Positions 17,122-24,474 of a DNA stretch of 30,748 bases are shown in pieces (position 1 is the stretch's first letter; every line of letters starts with the position of its first letter). Made by a program: the position numbers and the translations under genes. The notes under the pieces were generated by a model that was not told where the DNA came from, did not search any database, and saw only the letters and a program-made list of their open reading frames with translations. The stretch comes from Bacteroidota bacterium (GTDB lineage: Bacteria > Bacteroidota > Bacteroidia > AKYH767-A > OLB10): contig JADKJB010000002.1 of the NCBI GenBank assembly GCA_016722525.1, positions 1-30,748 of the forward strand, given 5' to 3'.

Positions 17122-17871
17122 TTATTTTTTTAATGCCACAACAAATCGGCCGCCAAAATACTTTGTGAGTGAAGACTTGGAAAGGAAATTTATAAATTTT
17201 TCTCCGAACATTCGTAAAAAGTAAGGAAAATCGGTTCCGATAATGTCCACTACTTCGAAAGGTGCAAACGCTTTTTGTAACTCCCATGGATAAGCATGGC
17301 TTTTAATTTTCTTTCCCAGAATATGACGGTGAAAGAATTTCCCGATAAATTTTACAGGATTAAAAAGATGCAACTGATTCATTACTTCACAAACAAGAAT
17401 GCCCTCTTTTTTTAGTACACGATGCACATCTTTTACATACGGGCCATACTCTTCAAGAGGAATCAGATAAAAGAAAGCACCCATGGTAGCTCCATCAAAA
17501 GACTCACTATCAAAAGGTAGTTTTTTCATGTCTGCAATGTGGTAGTCCAGATTGTTCTTGTATTGCTCGGGGAGCTTAGAACGACTTATATCCAGCATGG
17601 CATTGGTGAGGTCGGTAGCAACTACTTTTTTGTAGCCCATTGTAACCAACTCAAGTGCTACTCTTCCGGTGCCTGATGCAACATCGATTATTTTTTTATC
17701 AGGAGCAACTAAATTATATTTTCTAAGAATCTCGAAAAAGAATCCATTGCGGAGTTTTTTTGTTATTTGACCTGCGGTGCTGTGAAATCTATGCTGATCG
17801 TATCTCTTTGCTTCATCAGTATATTTCTCAAGGTAACGCTTATTTAAATCTTGCTTGGTATCCGAACTCAT
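17122..17871 (-). CDS. Class I SAM-dependent methyltransferase
   Basis: 249 residues. Motif I IIDVASGTGRVAL (61-73), acidic Asp87 after beta 2 (VVATDLTNAML), motif II region ADMKKLPFDSESFD (113-126) and motif III VLKKEGILVCEV. The Rossmann fold is complete, followed by a variable C-terminal cap (about 165-249). The substrate is unknown; relatives include ubiquinone/menaquinone and small-molecule methyltransferases. It is the first gene of the three-gene minus-strand operon, with a promoter at 18014-18041. Confidence 0.85.
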   Translation of the reverse strand: MSSDTKQDLNKRYLEKYTDEAKRYDQHRFHSTAGQITKKLRNGFFFEILRKYNLVAPDKKIIDVASGTGRVALELVTMGYKKVVATDLTNAMLDISRSKLPEQYKNNLDYHIADMKKLPFDSESFDGATMGAFFYLIPLEEYGPYVKDVHRVLKKEGILVCEVMNQLHLFNPVKFIGKFFHRHILGKKIKSHAYPWELQKAFAPFEVVDIIGTDFPYFLRMFGEKFINFLSKSSLTKYFGGRFVVALKK

Positions 17872-18013
17872 TAAAGTAATTATTTTGTGGTTGTTATATA
17901 TTGTAATGCAATTTGCAGCCTTGGGTTATGGTTGCTGGTTAGAACGGGCGTGCAAGGTACTGCTTTTTTTGCTCTTTACCGATTCATCAAAGGTGTTTAT
18001 CCTCTTTTGAATG

Positions 18014-18041
18014 CAAAAATAGTAGGATAAAAAATTAGCAA
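18014..18041 (-). promoter_or_regulatory. Bacteroidota promoter for the methyltransferase-kinase-phosphatase operon
   Basis: The minus strand reads TTG (18041-18039), a 17-base spacer, then TATTTTTG (18021-18014), an exact TAnnTTTG. Spacing is at the short end of the normal range. Confidence 0.55.
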
Positions 18042-18133
18042 GATATTGGTAATTAATACATTAGGAAAAATGAACGAAGGTCTCAGAAAAACTCGTTCGA
18101 ATTAAAATGGGTATGCTTTTAACTTGTTGTTGA

Positions 18134-18195
18134 GCAGTAAAAATAAATGGCTCCGGTAAAATTGGTGGGTTCAGTAACCGGAACCATTTAACTGC
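18134..18195 (-). terminator. Imperfect hairpin after the lipoprotein gene
   Basis: Arms 18144-18157 (TAAATGGCTCCGGT) and 18177-18190 match at 13 of 14 positions when reverse complemented, and outer GCAGT/ACTGC (18134-18138, 18191-18195) pair again. It lies 16 bases beyond the stop codon of the 18212 gene. Confidence 0.55.
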
Positions 18196-18211
18196 TAAAA
18201 AGCAGAGTTTA

Positions 18212-18757
18212 TTATTTTTTCAGAGGCGCTCCTACAGCTACTGCGCAGTCGTGTCCAGGTGCTCCGTGAGGAGGATTCATCCCCGGAGCGGTAGTTGTGG
18301 CTGCAGCTGGAGCGGAGGCTCCAGGAGTTGCTGTTGTGGGAGTTGACATAATTGAATTAGGTTGCGCTGTCGGAGGTGGTGGGATATTAACCTGTGAAGC
18401 TCCCTGTATTCCCATTTGATCCGTTGTAATCGTCATGTTTTTTGGATCAGCAGTTGGTGCAGGTGCCGGAGCTGAGGCTAAGGATGCTCCTACAGCAATA
18501 TCACAACGATGTCCTGGCATGCCATGTGCAGGGTTTAATCCATCTGCAGGTGCATTGGCAGCTGGTGAGGTTGCTGAAATTTCTCCCGGTGCTTGTATGG
18601 TCTGGACCGCTGTGGATAAAGAATCCGAAGAGCGCAAGTTGGCATCTGTAACTGCAGTTGAATCTGTAGTTGTGGCTTCGTTTGCAGTATCCTTGTTGTT
18701 ACAAGCAACCAGCGCAGTGAAAGCAAAGGCTGCCAGGTATAAATAAGTCATTTTCAT
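18212..18757 (-). CDS. Ala/Pro/Thr-rich lipoprotein with duplicated NPxHGxPGHxC motif
   Basis: 181 residues from ATG 18757 (the alternative ATG 18787 would lengthen it before the signal). The signal is TYLYLAAFAFTALVAC with lipobox Cys19. The body is disordered, rich in Ala, Pro and Thr. Two copies of the same short motif occur: NPAHGMPGHRCDIAVGASL at about 75-93 and NPPHGAPGHDCAVAVGAPL at 161-179, the latter ending the protein. Each copy keeps two His and one Cys. I recall this motif in uncharacterised Bacteroidota proteins but know no function. Metal binding by the His/Cys set is a guess. Monocistronic. Confidence 0.8.
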   Translation of the reverse strand: MKMTYLYLAAFAFTALVACNNKDTANEATTTDSTAVTDANLRSSDSLSTAVQTIQAPGEISATSPAANAPADGLNPAHGMPGHRCDIAVGASLASAPAPAPTADPKNMTITTDQMGIQGASQVNIPPPPTAQPNSIMSTPTTATPGASAPAAATTTAPGMNPPHGAPGHDCAVAVGAPLKK

Positions 18758-18784
18758 AGAATGATGTTTTTTTAATTGTACTCC

Positions 18785-18792
18785 CAAATTTA
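18785..18792 (-). promoter_or_regulatory. Possible -7 box for the His/Cys-motif lipoprotein
   Basis: The minus strand reads TAAATTTG, an exact TAnnTTTG, 27 bases before ATG 18757. No TTG at -33 distance. If it is used, the ATG at 18787 cannot be the start. Confidence 0.4.
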
Positions 18793-19242
18793 GTAATAAT
18801 AAACCACTTTATATGTGGAATTCGTATTTTATTGAAATTCAATTAGTCACAAATAATAAAAACAGGGTTGAATTTTTTTATCATTTATTTTTGGGTTTAG
18901 TTAACATGGAAAACATTCAGGGCCACTATGTGCTGCGCTGTCTTTCCGTGCTATTTATTAATCTTTTATTGCAAAATAAGGAAATATTCCTTCTGACATG
19001 CAATCAATTGTTGTTGCGGGAGCAAATGTTAAAATATATCCGAATCTGACAAGGGGGTTGTTGCAAATTGAAAATTAAATAGGTCATCCTTAAAATCCAA
19101 TACTAAAAAAATTCTCCAAATCTGTAACAATGTTTTAACCTCTCTACTAACTGTATGAAAAATGTACAAACAATGCTGCAAGGAACAAAGTCTATAGTAA
19201 CTAATGAAGAGATAAGAACTGATATAAATCATATTTTTAAAT
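18793..19242. other. Long intergenic region without a supported gene
   Basis: About 450 AT-rich bases between divergent genes. A 78-codon plus-strand frame (18813-19049) has no recognisable sequence, no promoter or ribosome site, and a composition like random AT-rich DNA, so I do not call it. No strong hairpin found. Confidence 0.5.
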
Positions 19243-19258
19243 TGGATATATTTGTCCG
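19243..19258 (+). promoter_or_regulatory. Palindromic operator, copy 1 (probable Rrf2 autoregulation site)
   Basis: TGGATATATTTGTCCG, an imperfect palindrome 13/16 identical to the copy before norC (19760-19775). It overlaps the -33 TTTG of the regulator's own promoter, as expected for an autorepressor. Confidence 0.65.
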
Positions 19259-19284
19259 ATTAATGTAATATTCATTTACATTTG
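19251..19284 (+). promoter_or_regulatory. Promoter of the Rrf2 regulator gene
   Basis: TTTG (19251-19254), a 22-base spacer, then TACATTTG (19277-19284), an exact TAnnTTTG. The ATG lies 17 bases beyond the -7 box. Confidence 0.65.
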
Positions 19285-19301
19285 CGAAACAAATTGAAGG
19301 T

Positions 19302-19739
19302 ATGCTGTCGAAGGCCTGTCAATATGCTATAAAGGCATTGATTTATTTAAGTTCTGAACTGAAACAGGGAAATCCACGGGTCAATTTAAAAGCAATTGCT
19401 TCAGCTATAGATTCCCCTCCCGCCTTTACTTCTAAAATTCTACAACAACTGGTTGCTGCACAAATCATTACCTCTGTTAAAGGAGGCGGAGGTGGCTTTG
19501 ATATCACCCCTGCAAAAATCAAATCCACAAAAGTTATTACTATAATAAAGGCCATTGGGGATGATCATTTGGTCACCTCTTGCTTTTTGGGGCTTCCTCA
19601 CTGCTCTGATGCCAACCCCTGTCCGGTTCATCATGCATACGCACCTATCAGAGAGCAGCTTGGAATGGAATTGCTTAATATCTCACTGTACGATATTATC
19701 AGTGATCCTAAATTAAAAAAGTATCATTTGAAACCATAA
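19302..19739 (+). CDS. Rrf2 family Fe-S transcriptional regulator (NsrR/IscR-like)
   Basis: 145 residues. An N-terminal winged helix (MLSKACQYAIKALIYLSSEL…) has the Rrf2 recognition region (about 28-60: LKAIASAIDSPPAFTSKILQQL, shown here only in part) and a glycine-rich wing VKGGGGGFD. The three cluster cysteines are C94, C101 and C107 (spacing X6, X5), close to the X5/X5 of IscR and NsrR, so an NO- or O2-sensitive Fe-S cluster is likely. It stands directly upstream of norCB, and matching palindromes occur at its own promoter and before norC. I infer that it represses the nor-nir operon and itself until NO destroys the cluster. Whether it is an NsrR orthologue is not proven. Confidence 0.9.
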   Translation: MLSKACQYAIKALIYLSSELKQGNPRVNLKAIASAIDSPPAFTSKILQQLVAAQIITSVKGGGGGFDITPAKIKSTKVITIIKAIGDDHLVTSCFLGLPHCSDANPCPVHHAYAPIREQLGMELLNISLYDIISDPKLKKYHLKP

Positions 19740-19759
19740 AAAAAATTTTATTATTAAAC

Positions 19760-19775
19760 TGGATAATATTGTCCA
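19760..19775 (+). promoter_or_regulatory. Palindromic operator, copy 2 (before norC)
   Basis: TGGATAATATTGTCCA is a palindrome with only one mismatched pair out of eight. It lies 23 bases before the norC ATG. An embedded TAATATTG (19764-19771) is one base off the -7 consensus, so the site may cover the nor promoter itself. Confidence 0.7.
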
Positions 19776-19798
19776 ATTAACCATTAAACACAAATATC

Positions 19799-20236
19799 AT
19801 GCTATCAAAAAATCAAGCGCGCATATTCTTCATTGGAGGAACCGCGCTCACATTCGCCGTTTTTCTCGGTCTGTCGTGGCATTCATTGAGCATAGAAGTG
19901 CCGAAGAAAACACACGCTGAGAACATTACTCCCGCCGTAATACGAGGCAAGCATTTGTGGGAAGGCAATAATTGTATGGGATGCCATACCATCATGGGTG
20001 AAGGAGCCTACTATGCACCGGAACTCACCAAAGTGGTTGAACGAAGAGGAGAAGGCTATATCAAGGCCGCATTAATGTCAAAAGTTCCCTGGTCGCCGAG
20101 AGGAAGAAAAATGGTTGCTTATGGATTTTCAGAAGAAGAAGCTAACGATCTGGTTGAATTTCTAAGATGGGTAGGGAATGTCGACCTGAATGGATTTCCT
20201 GCCAAACCCCAATATAAAACAACTACTAACCAATAA
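19799..20236 (+). CDS. norC: Nitric oxide reductase subunit C (cytochrome c)
   Basis: 145 residues: an N-terminal membrane anchor (about 9-27), then a periplasmic domain with heme motif C59-M-G-C62-H63 in GNNCMGCHTIMGEGAYYAPEL, the NorC hallmark, and a C-terminal FLRWVGNVD segment. NorC passes electrons from periplasmic donors to NorB. It starts 59 bases after the regulator and 23 bases after the operator palindrome; norB follows after 11 bases. Intact and normal in length. Confidence 0.95.
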   Translation: MLSKNQARIFFIGGTALTFAVFLGLSWHSLSIEVPKKTHAENITPAVIRGKHLWEGNNCMGCHTIMGEGAYYAPELTKVVERRGEGYIKAALMSKVPWSPRGRKMVAYGFSEEEANDLVEFLRWVGNVDLNGFPAKPQYKTTTNQ

Positions 20237-20247
20237 AAACTATTATC

Positions 20248-21585
20248 ATGAAATATAAATCACAAAAAGTAGCCTATTGGTTCTTTGCATTATCGATGCT
20301 ACTACTATCGTTGCAGCTCATTTATGGCTTCATCATGGGTTTTGCTCATATGGGATACGACAATCTTCACAGCATTATTCCATTTAACACCGCACGAGCG
20401 GTTCATACTAACTTACTTGTAGTGTGGTTGCTTTCAGGATTTATGGGCGCTGCCTATTACATCATTCCTGAAGAAGCAGAGAATGAATTAGTAAGTGTTA
20501 AGCTGGCATATGTTCAATTAATTTCACTCGCAGTTGTTGGAGTAATTGCTATTGTAGGTTATCACTTCAACTATTGGGAAGGAAGAAAATTTTTAGAAAT
20601 TCCAAGGCCATTAGACTGGTTAGTGGTTGTAAACGTACTGACCTTTCTGGGCATCATTCTGGCCACCTTATATAAAGGCAAAAAAAGAACTACTACTTCT
20701 CTGGTGTTAAGCATGGGATTGGTATTTGCTGCATTACTCTATTTGCCCGGTATGATTTGGTTCGACAACCAAACCATGGATTCCTTTTTCCGCTGGTGGG
20801 TAGTTCACCTTTGGGTGGAAGGTGTTTGGGAATTAATCATGGGAGGTATACTTGCATTCCTGTTGATTAAAATTACTGGTGTCGACAGAGAGGTGATTGA
20901 AAAATGGTTGTATATAATTGTTGGTTTAACATTTATCTCAGGGGTACTGGGAACCGGCCACCACTACTACTATATTGGTACACCTAAATACTGGCTGATT
21001 GTAGGCGGAATATTCTCTGCACTGGAGCCGCTTGCATTTTTGGGAATGGCCTTGTTTGCAGTTGCCATGTATCGAAAAGGTGAGAAAAAGCACCCTAATA
21101 AAATAGCATTAAGCTGGACTCTCGGCACTGCCATTGTATCATTTGTTGGTGCCGGATTATTAGGCCTGGCACACACACTTCCTCAGGTAAATATGTACAC
21201 TCATGGAACTCTGGTCACAGCCATGCATGGTCACCTTGCATTCTGGGGTGCCTATGGAATGATTGTGCTGGCTATCATCAGCTACACTTTGCCCAATATG
21301 ACCGGACGAAAACTGTATGATTCAGCTAATGGTGTTTTAGCTTTCTGGCTTTCGAACATTGGAATGATTGGAATGACAACTGCATTTGCTGCAGCCGGAG
21401 TGGCTCAGGTTTACATGGAGCGAATCATGGGACTTGAATTTGGCGAAGTACAAAAAGAACTTCAGGTCCACTTTATAATTCTGGTATTGTGTGCAACGCT
21501 ATTCACAACAGGTATCGGAATATTTATTTATGAATTTATCAGATACGGAACACCAACAGACGAAGCTCTTGAAACTAAAAATTAA
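20248..21585 (+). CDS. norB: Nitric oxide reductase catalytic subunit B (cNOR)
   Basis: 445 residues, about 12 helices. All metal ligands are present: heme b H53 and H329, heme b3 H327, FeB H187, H238, H239, and conserved glutamates E191, E195 and E260. Every one sits exactly 20 positions before the numbering I know for the Pseudomonas enzyme, where that numbering applies. The short form paired with norC makes it cytochrome c-dependent NOR rather than the quinol type, which carries an N-terminal extension. It reduces 2 NO to N2O at the inner membrane. Intact. The nirK gene follows after 20 bases. Confidence 0.97.
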   Translation: MKYKSQKVAYWFFALSMLLLSLQLIYGFIMGFAHMGYDNLHSIIPFNTARAVHTNLLVVWLLSGFMGAAYYIIPEEAENELVSVKLAYVQLISLAVVGVIAIVGYHFNYWEGRKFLEIPRPLDWLVVVNVLTFLGIILATLYKGKKRTTTSLVLSMGLVFAALLYLPGMIWFDNQTMDSFFRWWVVHLWVEGVWELIMGGILAFLLIKITGVDREVIEKWLYIIVGLTFISGVLGTGHHYYYIGTPKYWLIVGGIFSALEPLAFLGMALFAVAMYRKGEKKHPNKIALSWTLGTAIVSFVGAGLLGLAHTLPQVNMYTHGTLVTAMHGHLAFWGAYGMIVLAIISYTLPNMTGRKLYDSANGVLAFWLSNIGMIGMTTAFAAAGVAQVYMERIMGLEFGEVQKELQVHFIILVLCATLFTTGIGIFIYEFIRYGTPTDEALETKN

Positions 21586-21605
21586 TCTTATAAAATCACG
21601 ACATC

Positions 21606-23064
21606 ATGCAAAAACATATTAAACAAAATTCAATCCTAGTATCCATATTGTTCCTATTTATAATAATGACAGGTTGTGATACATCAGAGCAAAAATCTGC
21701 TGCACCGGTTAATCCTATGGGAATTACCGTGAACGGAGAAATGGAAGCAGAACTCACGGCACCGCCTAACGTACCTAAACCTGTCGGCAACCGGAGCGCT
21801 AAAAAGTTAATCGTAAACATGGAAATTCTGGAGAAAGAAGGGGAGATGGCCGAAGGTGTGAAATATGTCTTCTGGACATTTGGCGGTTCAGTTCCGGGAA
21901 GTTTTATCAGAACAAGAGTTGGTGATGAAGTTGAATTCCATCTTAAAAATCATCCCGACAATAAACTGCCACACAACATCGATTTGCATGCGGTCACAGG
22001 ACCTGGTGGAGGTGCTGCATCATCATTTGTTGCTCCCGGTCACGAAGTGGTTTTCTCATTCAAAGTAATTAACGAAGGCCTGTATGTATACCACTGTGCA
22101 ACCGCACCTGTAGGTATGCACATTGCAAATGGTATGTATGGCTTAATATTGGTTGAACCGGAAGGGGGATTACCAAAAGTCGACAAAGAGTATTACATTA
22201 TGCAAGGTGATTTCTATACTAAAGGCAAAAACGGAGAAACAGGATTACAGGCATTTGATATGCAAAAAGGTGTTGATGAAGCTCCGGAGTATGTGGTATT
22301 TAATGGTAAGGTTGGATCTCTTACGGGAGATAATGCGATCACAGCGGAAGTAGGTCAAAATGTGAGATTGTATGTTGGTAATGGCGGCCCCAACCTGATA
22401 TCATCATTCCATGTGATTGGAGAAATTTTTGATAATGTTTATATTGAAGGGGGCAGTTTGATCAACAAAAATGTGCAGACAACTTTAATTCCTGCCGGCG
22501 GTTCTGCTATTGTTGATTTTAAAGTTGAAGTTCCCGGAACATTTATTATTGTTGACCACTCCATCTTCAGAACCTTTAACAAAGGATCTTTAGGTATGTT
22601 GAAAGTAACAGGTGAGGAAAACAAAACCATTTACTCCGGTAAACAAATAGAGGAATTTACCATCCTGAAGGAGCTACCATTCAAACCATGCCTAATGATA
22701 AATCTGCTGTGACTGCACCTAAACCTTCTTCACTTCCTGAAAGAATCGCTGCAGGTAAAATAGCATATGGTAAAACATGTTTCGCATGTCACCAGGCAAA
22801 TGGTGAAGGTGTTACAAATGCATTCCCTCCGCTTGCCGCTTCCGATTATCTGAATGCAGATGTTAACAGGGCTATTGATATTGTATTACATGGTAAAACA
22901 GGTGAGATTACTGTTAACGGAAAGAAATACAATAGTGTCATGACAGCTCAGACATTGACCGATGATGAAATAGCCAATGTACTGACATACGTTTACAGCT
23001 CATGGGAAATAGTAAAAAAGATGTAACTTCTGCTATGGTAGCAAAGAGAAGAGCTGCAAAATGA
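21606..23064 (+). CDS. nirK: Copper nitrite reductase with C-terminal cytochrome c domain (two frameshifts)
   Basis: A lipoprotein signal (LFLFIIMTGC, Cys24) precedes two cupredoxin domains. Copper ligands: H123, D126, H128; H163, C164, H172, M177; H269 and H318, which covers type 1, type 2 and the catalytic Asp/His. The frame breaks at the TTT run 22656-22658; one extra T gives FYHPEGATIQTMPND and then a cytochrome c domain with CFACHQANGEG and TYVYSSW. A second break at GGG 23004-23006 restores NSKKDVTSAMVAKRRAAK and a stop at 23062-23064. That stop overlaps the next ATG by four bases, which supports the reconstruction. NirK-cytochrome fusions are known, including in Bacteroidota. It reduces nitrite to NO, with electrons probably entering through its own heme domain. 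Confidence 0.93.
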
Positions 23065-23853
23065 TAATCACAAAGACCATTATTCTATTGAGTTTGAGCT
23101 TAGCCATTAGTGTGATGGTTGCTACTATTGGTTATGCTCAAACTCCAACTATGGTCTTTATTAAAGGTGGAATTTATGCGCCTATTTACGGAAATGATTC
23201 CATACCGGTTAAGGTAAATGATTTTTACATAGACATTATGCCGGTTACTAACAACTTGTACCAAAAGTTCGTGAAAGATAATGTGAAGTGGAGAAAGTCG
23301 AAGGTGAAAAAAATATTTGCTGATGGTAATTATATGGGGAATTGGAAAAATGATACCACACCGGATGTTTCACAAAACATGAATTCTCCAGTTACCAATG
23401 TATCCTGGTTTGCAGCCAATGAATATTGCAGATGTCAGGGTAAACGATTACCAACTGTAGATGAATGGGAATATGTTGCTATGGCTAATAAAAACCTTCC
23501 TGATGCACGCAAACTAAAACCTACAATGAATATATACTTAGTTGGTATGAAGCACCAAAATCGTATGCCAACACTGTTGGAAGCACGTTCAAAATTACTG
23601 GGGTGTGTATGACATGCATGGGTTAGTTTGGGAATGGACATACGACTTCAATTCCGTACTCATCTCTGGAGAATCACGTAAAGATTCGAGCAATGACCGC
23701 AACCTCTTCTGTGGGAGTGGTTCTTTAGGTGCTACTGATTTAATGAATTACGCAGCATTTATGCGGTATGCATTCAGAGGTAGTCTCAAAGCCAATTACG
23801 CTGTCCGCAATTTAGGATTCCGATGCGCAAGTGATATGCCAATTAAAAATTAG
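23061..23853 (+). CDS. nirV: NirV-like protein, SUMF1/FGE fold (two frameshifts)
   Basis: A signal peptide (to about GYAQ, residue 27) precedes a formylglycine-generating-enzyme-like domain: MVFIKGG, FYIDIMPVTNNLYQKFV, NVSWFAANEYCRCQGKRLPT and VDEWEYVA, then after the breaks ILSWYEAPKSYANTVGSTFK, YDMHGLVWEWT and RNLGFRCASD. Breaks of one missing base lie near 23527-23532 and in the A4 run 23591-23594; full length is about 264 residues. NirV is the SUMF1-fold protein often encoded next to nirK (Rhodobacter and others); its function is unknown. The segment where active FGEs carry the copper-binding cysteine pair reads AAFMRYAFRGS without cysteines, so formylglycine formation is unlikely. It overlaps nirK by four bases. 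Confidence 0.85.
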
Positions 23854-23855
23854 TC

Positions 23856-24467
23856 ATGAAAAATATACTTGTACTTTTTGGCTCAATACTATTGATGCTT
23901 TCCTGTAATACCGACAATACGTCATTGGAAATGTCAGGGGAAAATGAAAAATCAAAGCCTGTCGCAAACATATCCGACGAATCGATTTTTAATTTATCAT
24001 CAAAATGGAGAACCGAAGAAAATGATGAAATAGAACTGAGCAATTTAAAAGGAAAGGTTCTGGTAATGGTTATGATTTACACTACTTGTAAAGTAGCTTG
24101 TCCGCGACTTGTAGCCGACATGAAAAACATTGAACTGCAAGTGTCTGAAGAAACCAATACAAATATTCAGTATGTATTGGTCAGTATTGATCCGAAAAAT
24201 GATACACCGGAAAAACTTAAAGCCTTTGCGATAGAAAAGGAAATGGATGGCGATGAGTGGACATTTCTTCACGGGAATGAGGAGACAGTACGTGAATTTG
24301 CAAATGTCCTTGCTGTTAAATACAAGGAAATATCACCAATGGATTTTTCGCATTCCAATATTATCAGTGTTTTTAACCCCATGGGTGAATTGGTTCACCA
24401 GCAGGAAGGACTTGGCGTTGACAACAAGGAAACAGTAAAAATTATTATTGAAACAGCTAAACAATAA
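23856..24467 (+). CDS. SCO1/SenC family copper chaperone, lipoprotein
   Basis: 203 residues. Lipoprotein signal LVLFGSILLMLSC (Cys17), then a thioredoxin-like fold with the copper-binding CKVAC (C78, C82) and a conserved His166 in DFSHSN, the three Sco ligands. The segment LVSIDPKNDTPEKLKAFA is the family's second hallmark. Sco proteins deliver copper or reduce cysteines during copper-site assembly. Between nirV and the porin in a nirK operon, loading NirK copper is the natural inference. It is the only undamaged gene right of 22.65 kb. Confidence 0.92.
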   Translation: MKNILVLFGSILLMLSCNTDNTSLEMSGENEKSKPVANISDESIFNLSSKWRTEENDEIELSNLKGKVLVMVMIYTTCKVACPRLVADMKNIELQVSEETNTNIQYVLVSIDPKNDTPEKLKAFAIEKEMDGDEWTFLHGNEETVREFANVLAVKYKEISPMDFSHSNIISVFNPMGELVHQQEGLGVDNKETVKIIIETAKQ

Positions 24468-24474
24468 ACCTATT

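Larger units (their letters stand above)
17872..18211. other. Intergenic region with promoter and terminator
   Basis: 340 bases between the methyltransferase and the His/Cys-motif lipoprotein. It holds the methyltransferase promoter (18014-18041) and an imperfect hairpin after the lipoprotein gene (18134-18195). No other gene seen. The leader from promoter to ATG is about 130 bases. Confidence 0.6.

Noticed and set aside
18813..19049. 78-codon plus-strand frame in the intergenic region
   Set aside because: No family resemblance, no promoter box, AT-rich random-like composition.
22688..23026. Separate small cytochrome c gene after nirK
   Set aside because: Upstream sequence in the same frame (FYHPEGATIQT) continues nirK; best read as a fused domain after a one-base loss.
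24448..24474. ATG 24448 as the porin start
   Set aside because: It lies inside the sco coding sequence; ATG 24475 gives the signal peptide and a 7-base gap.
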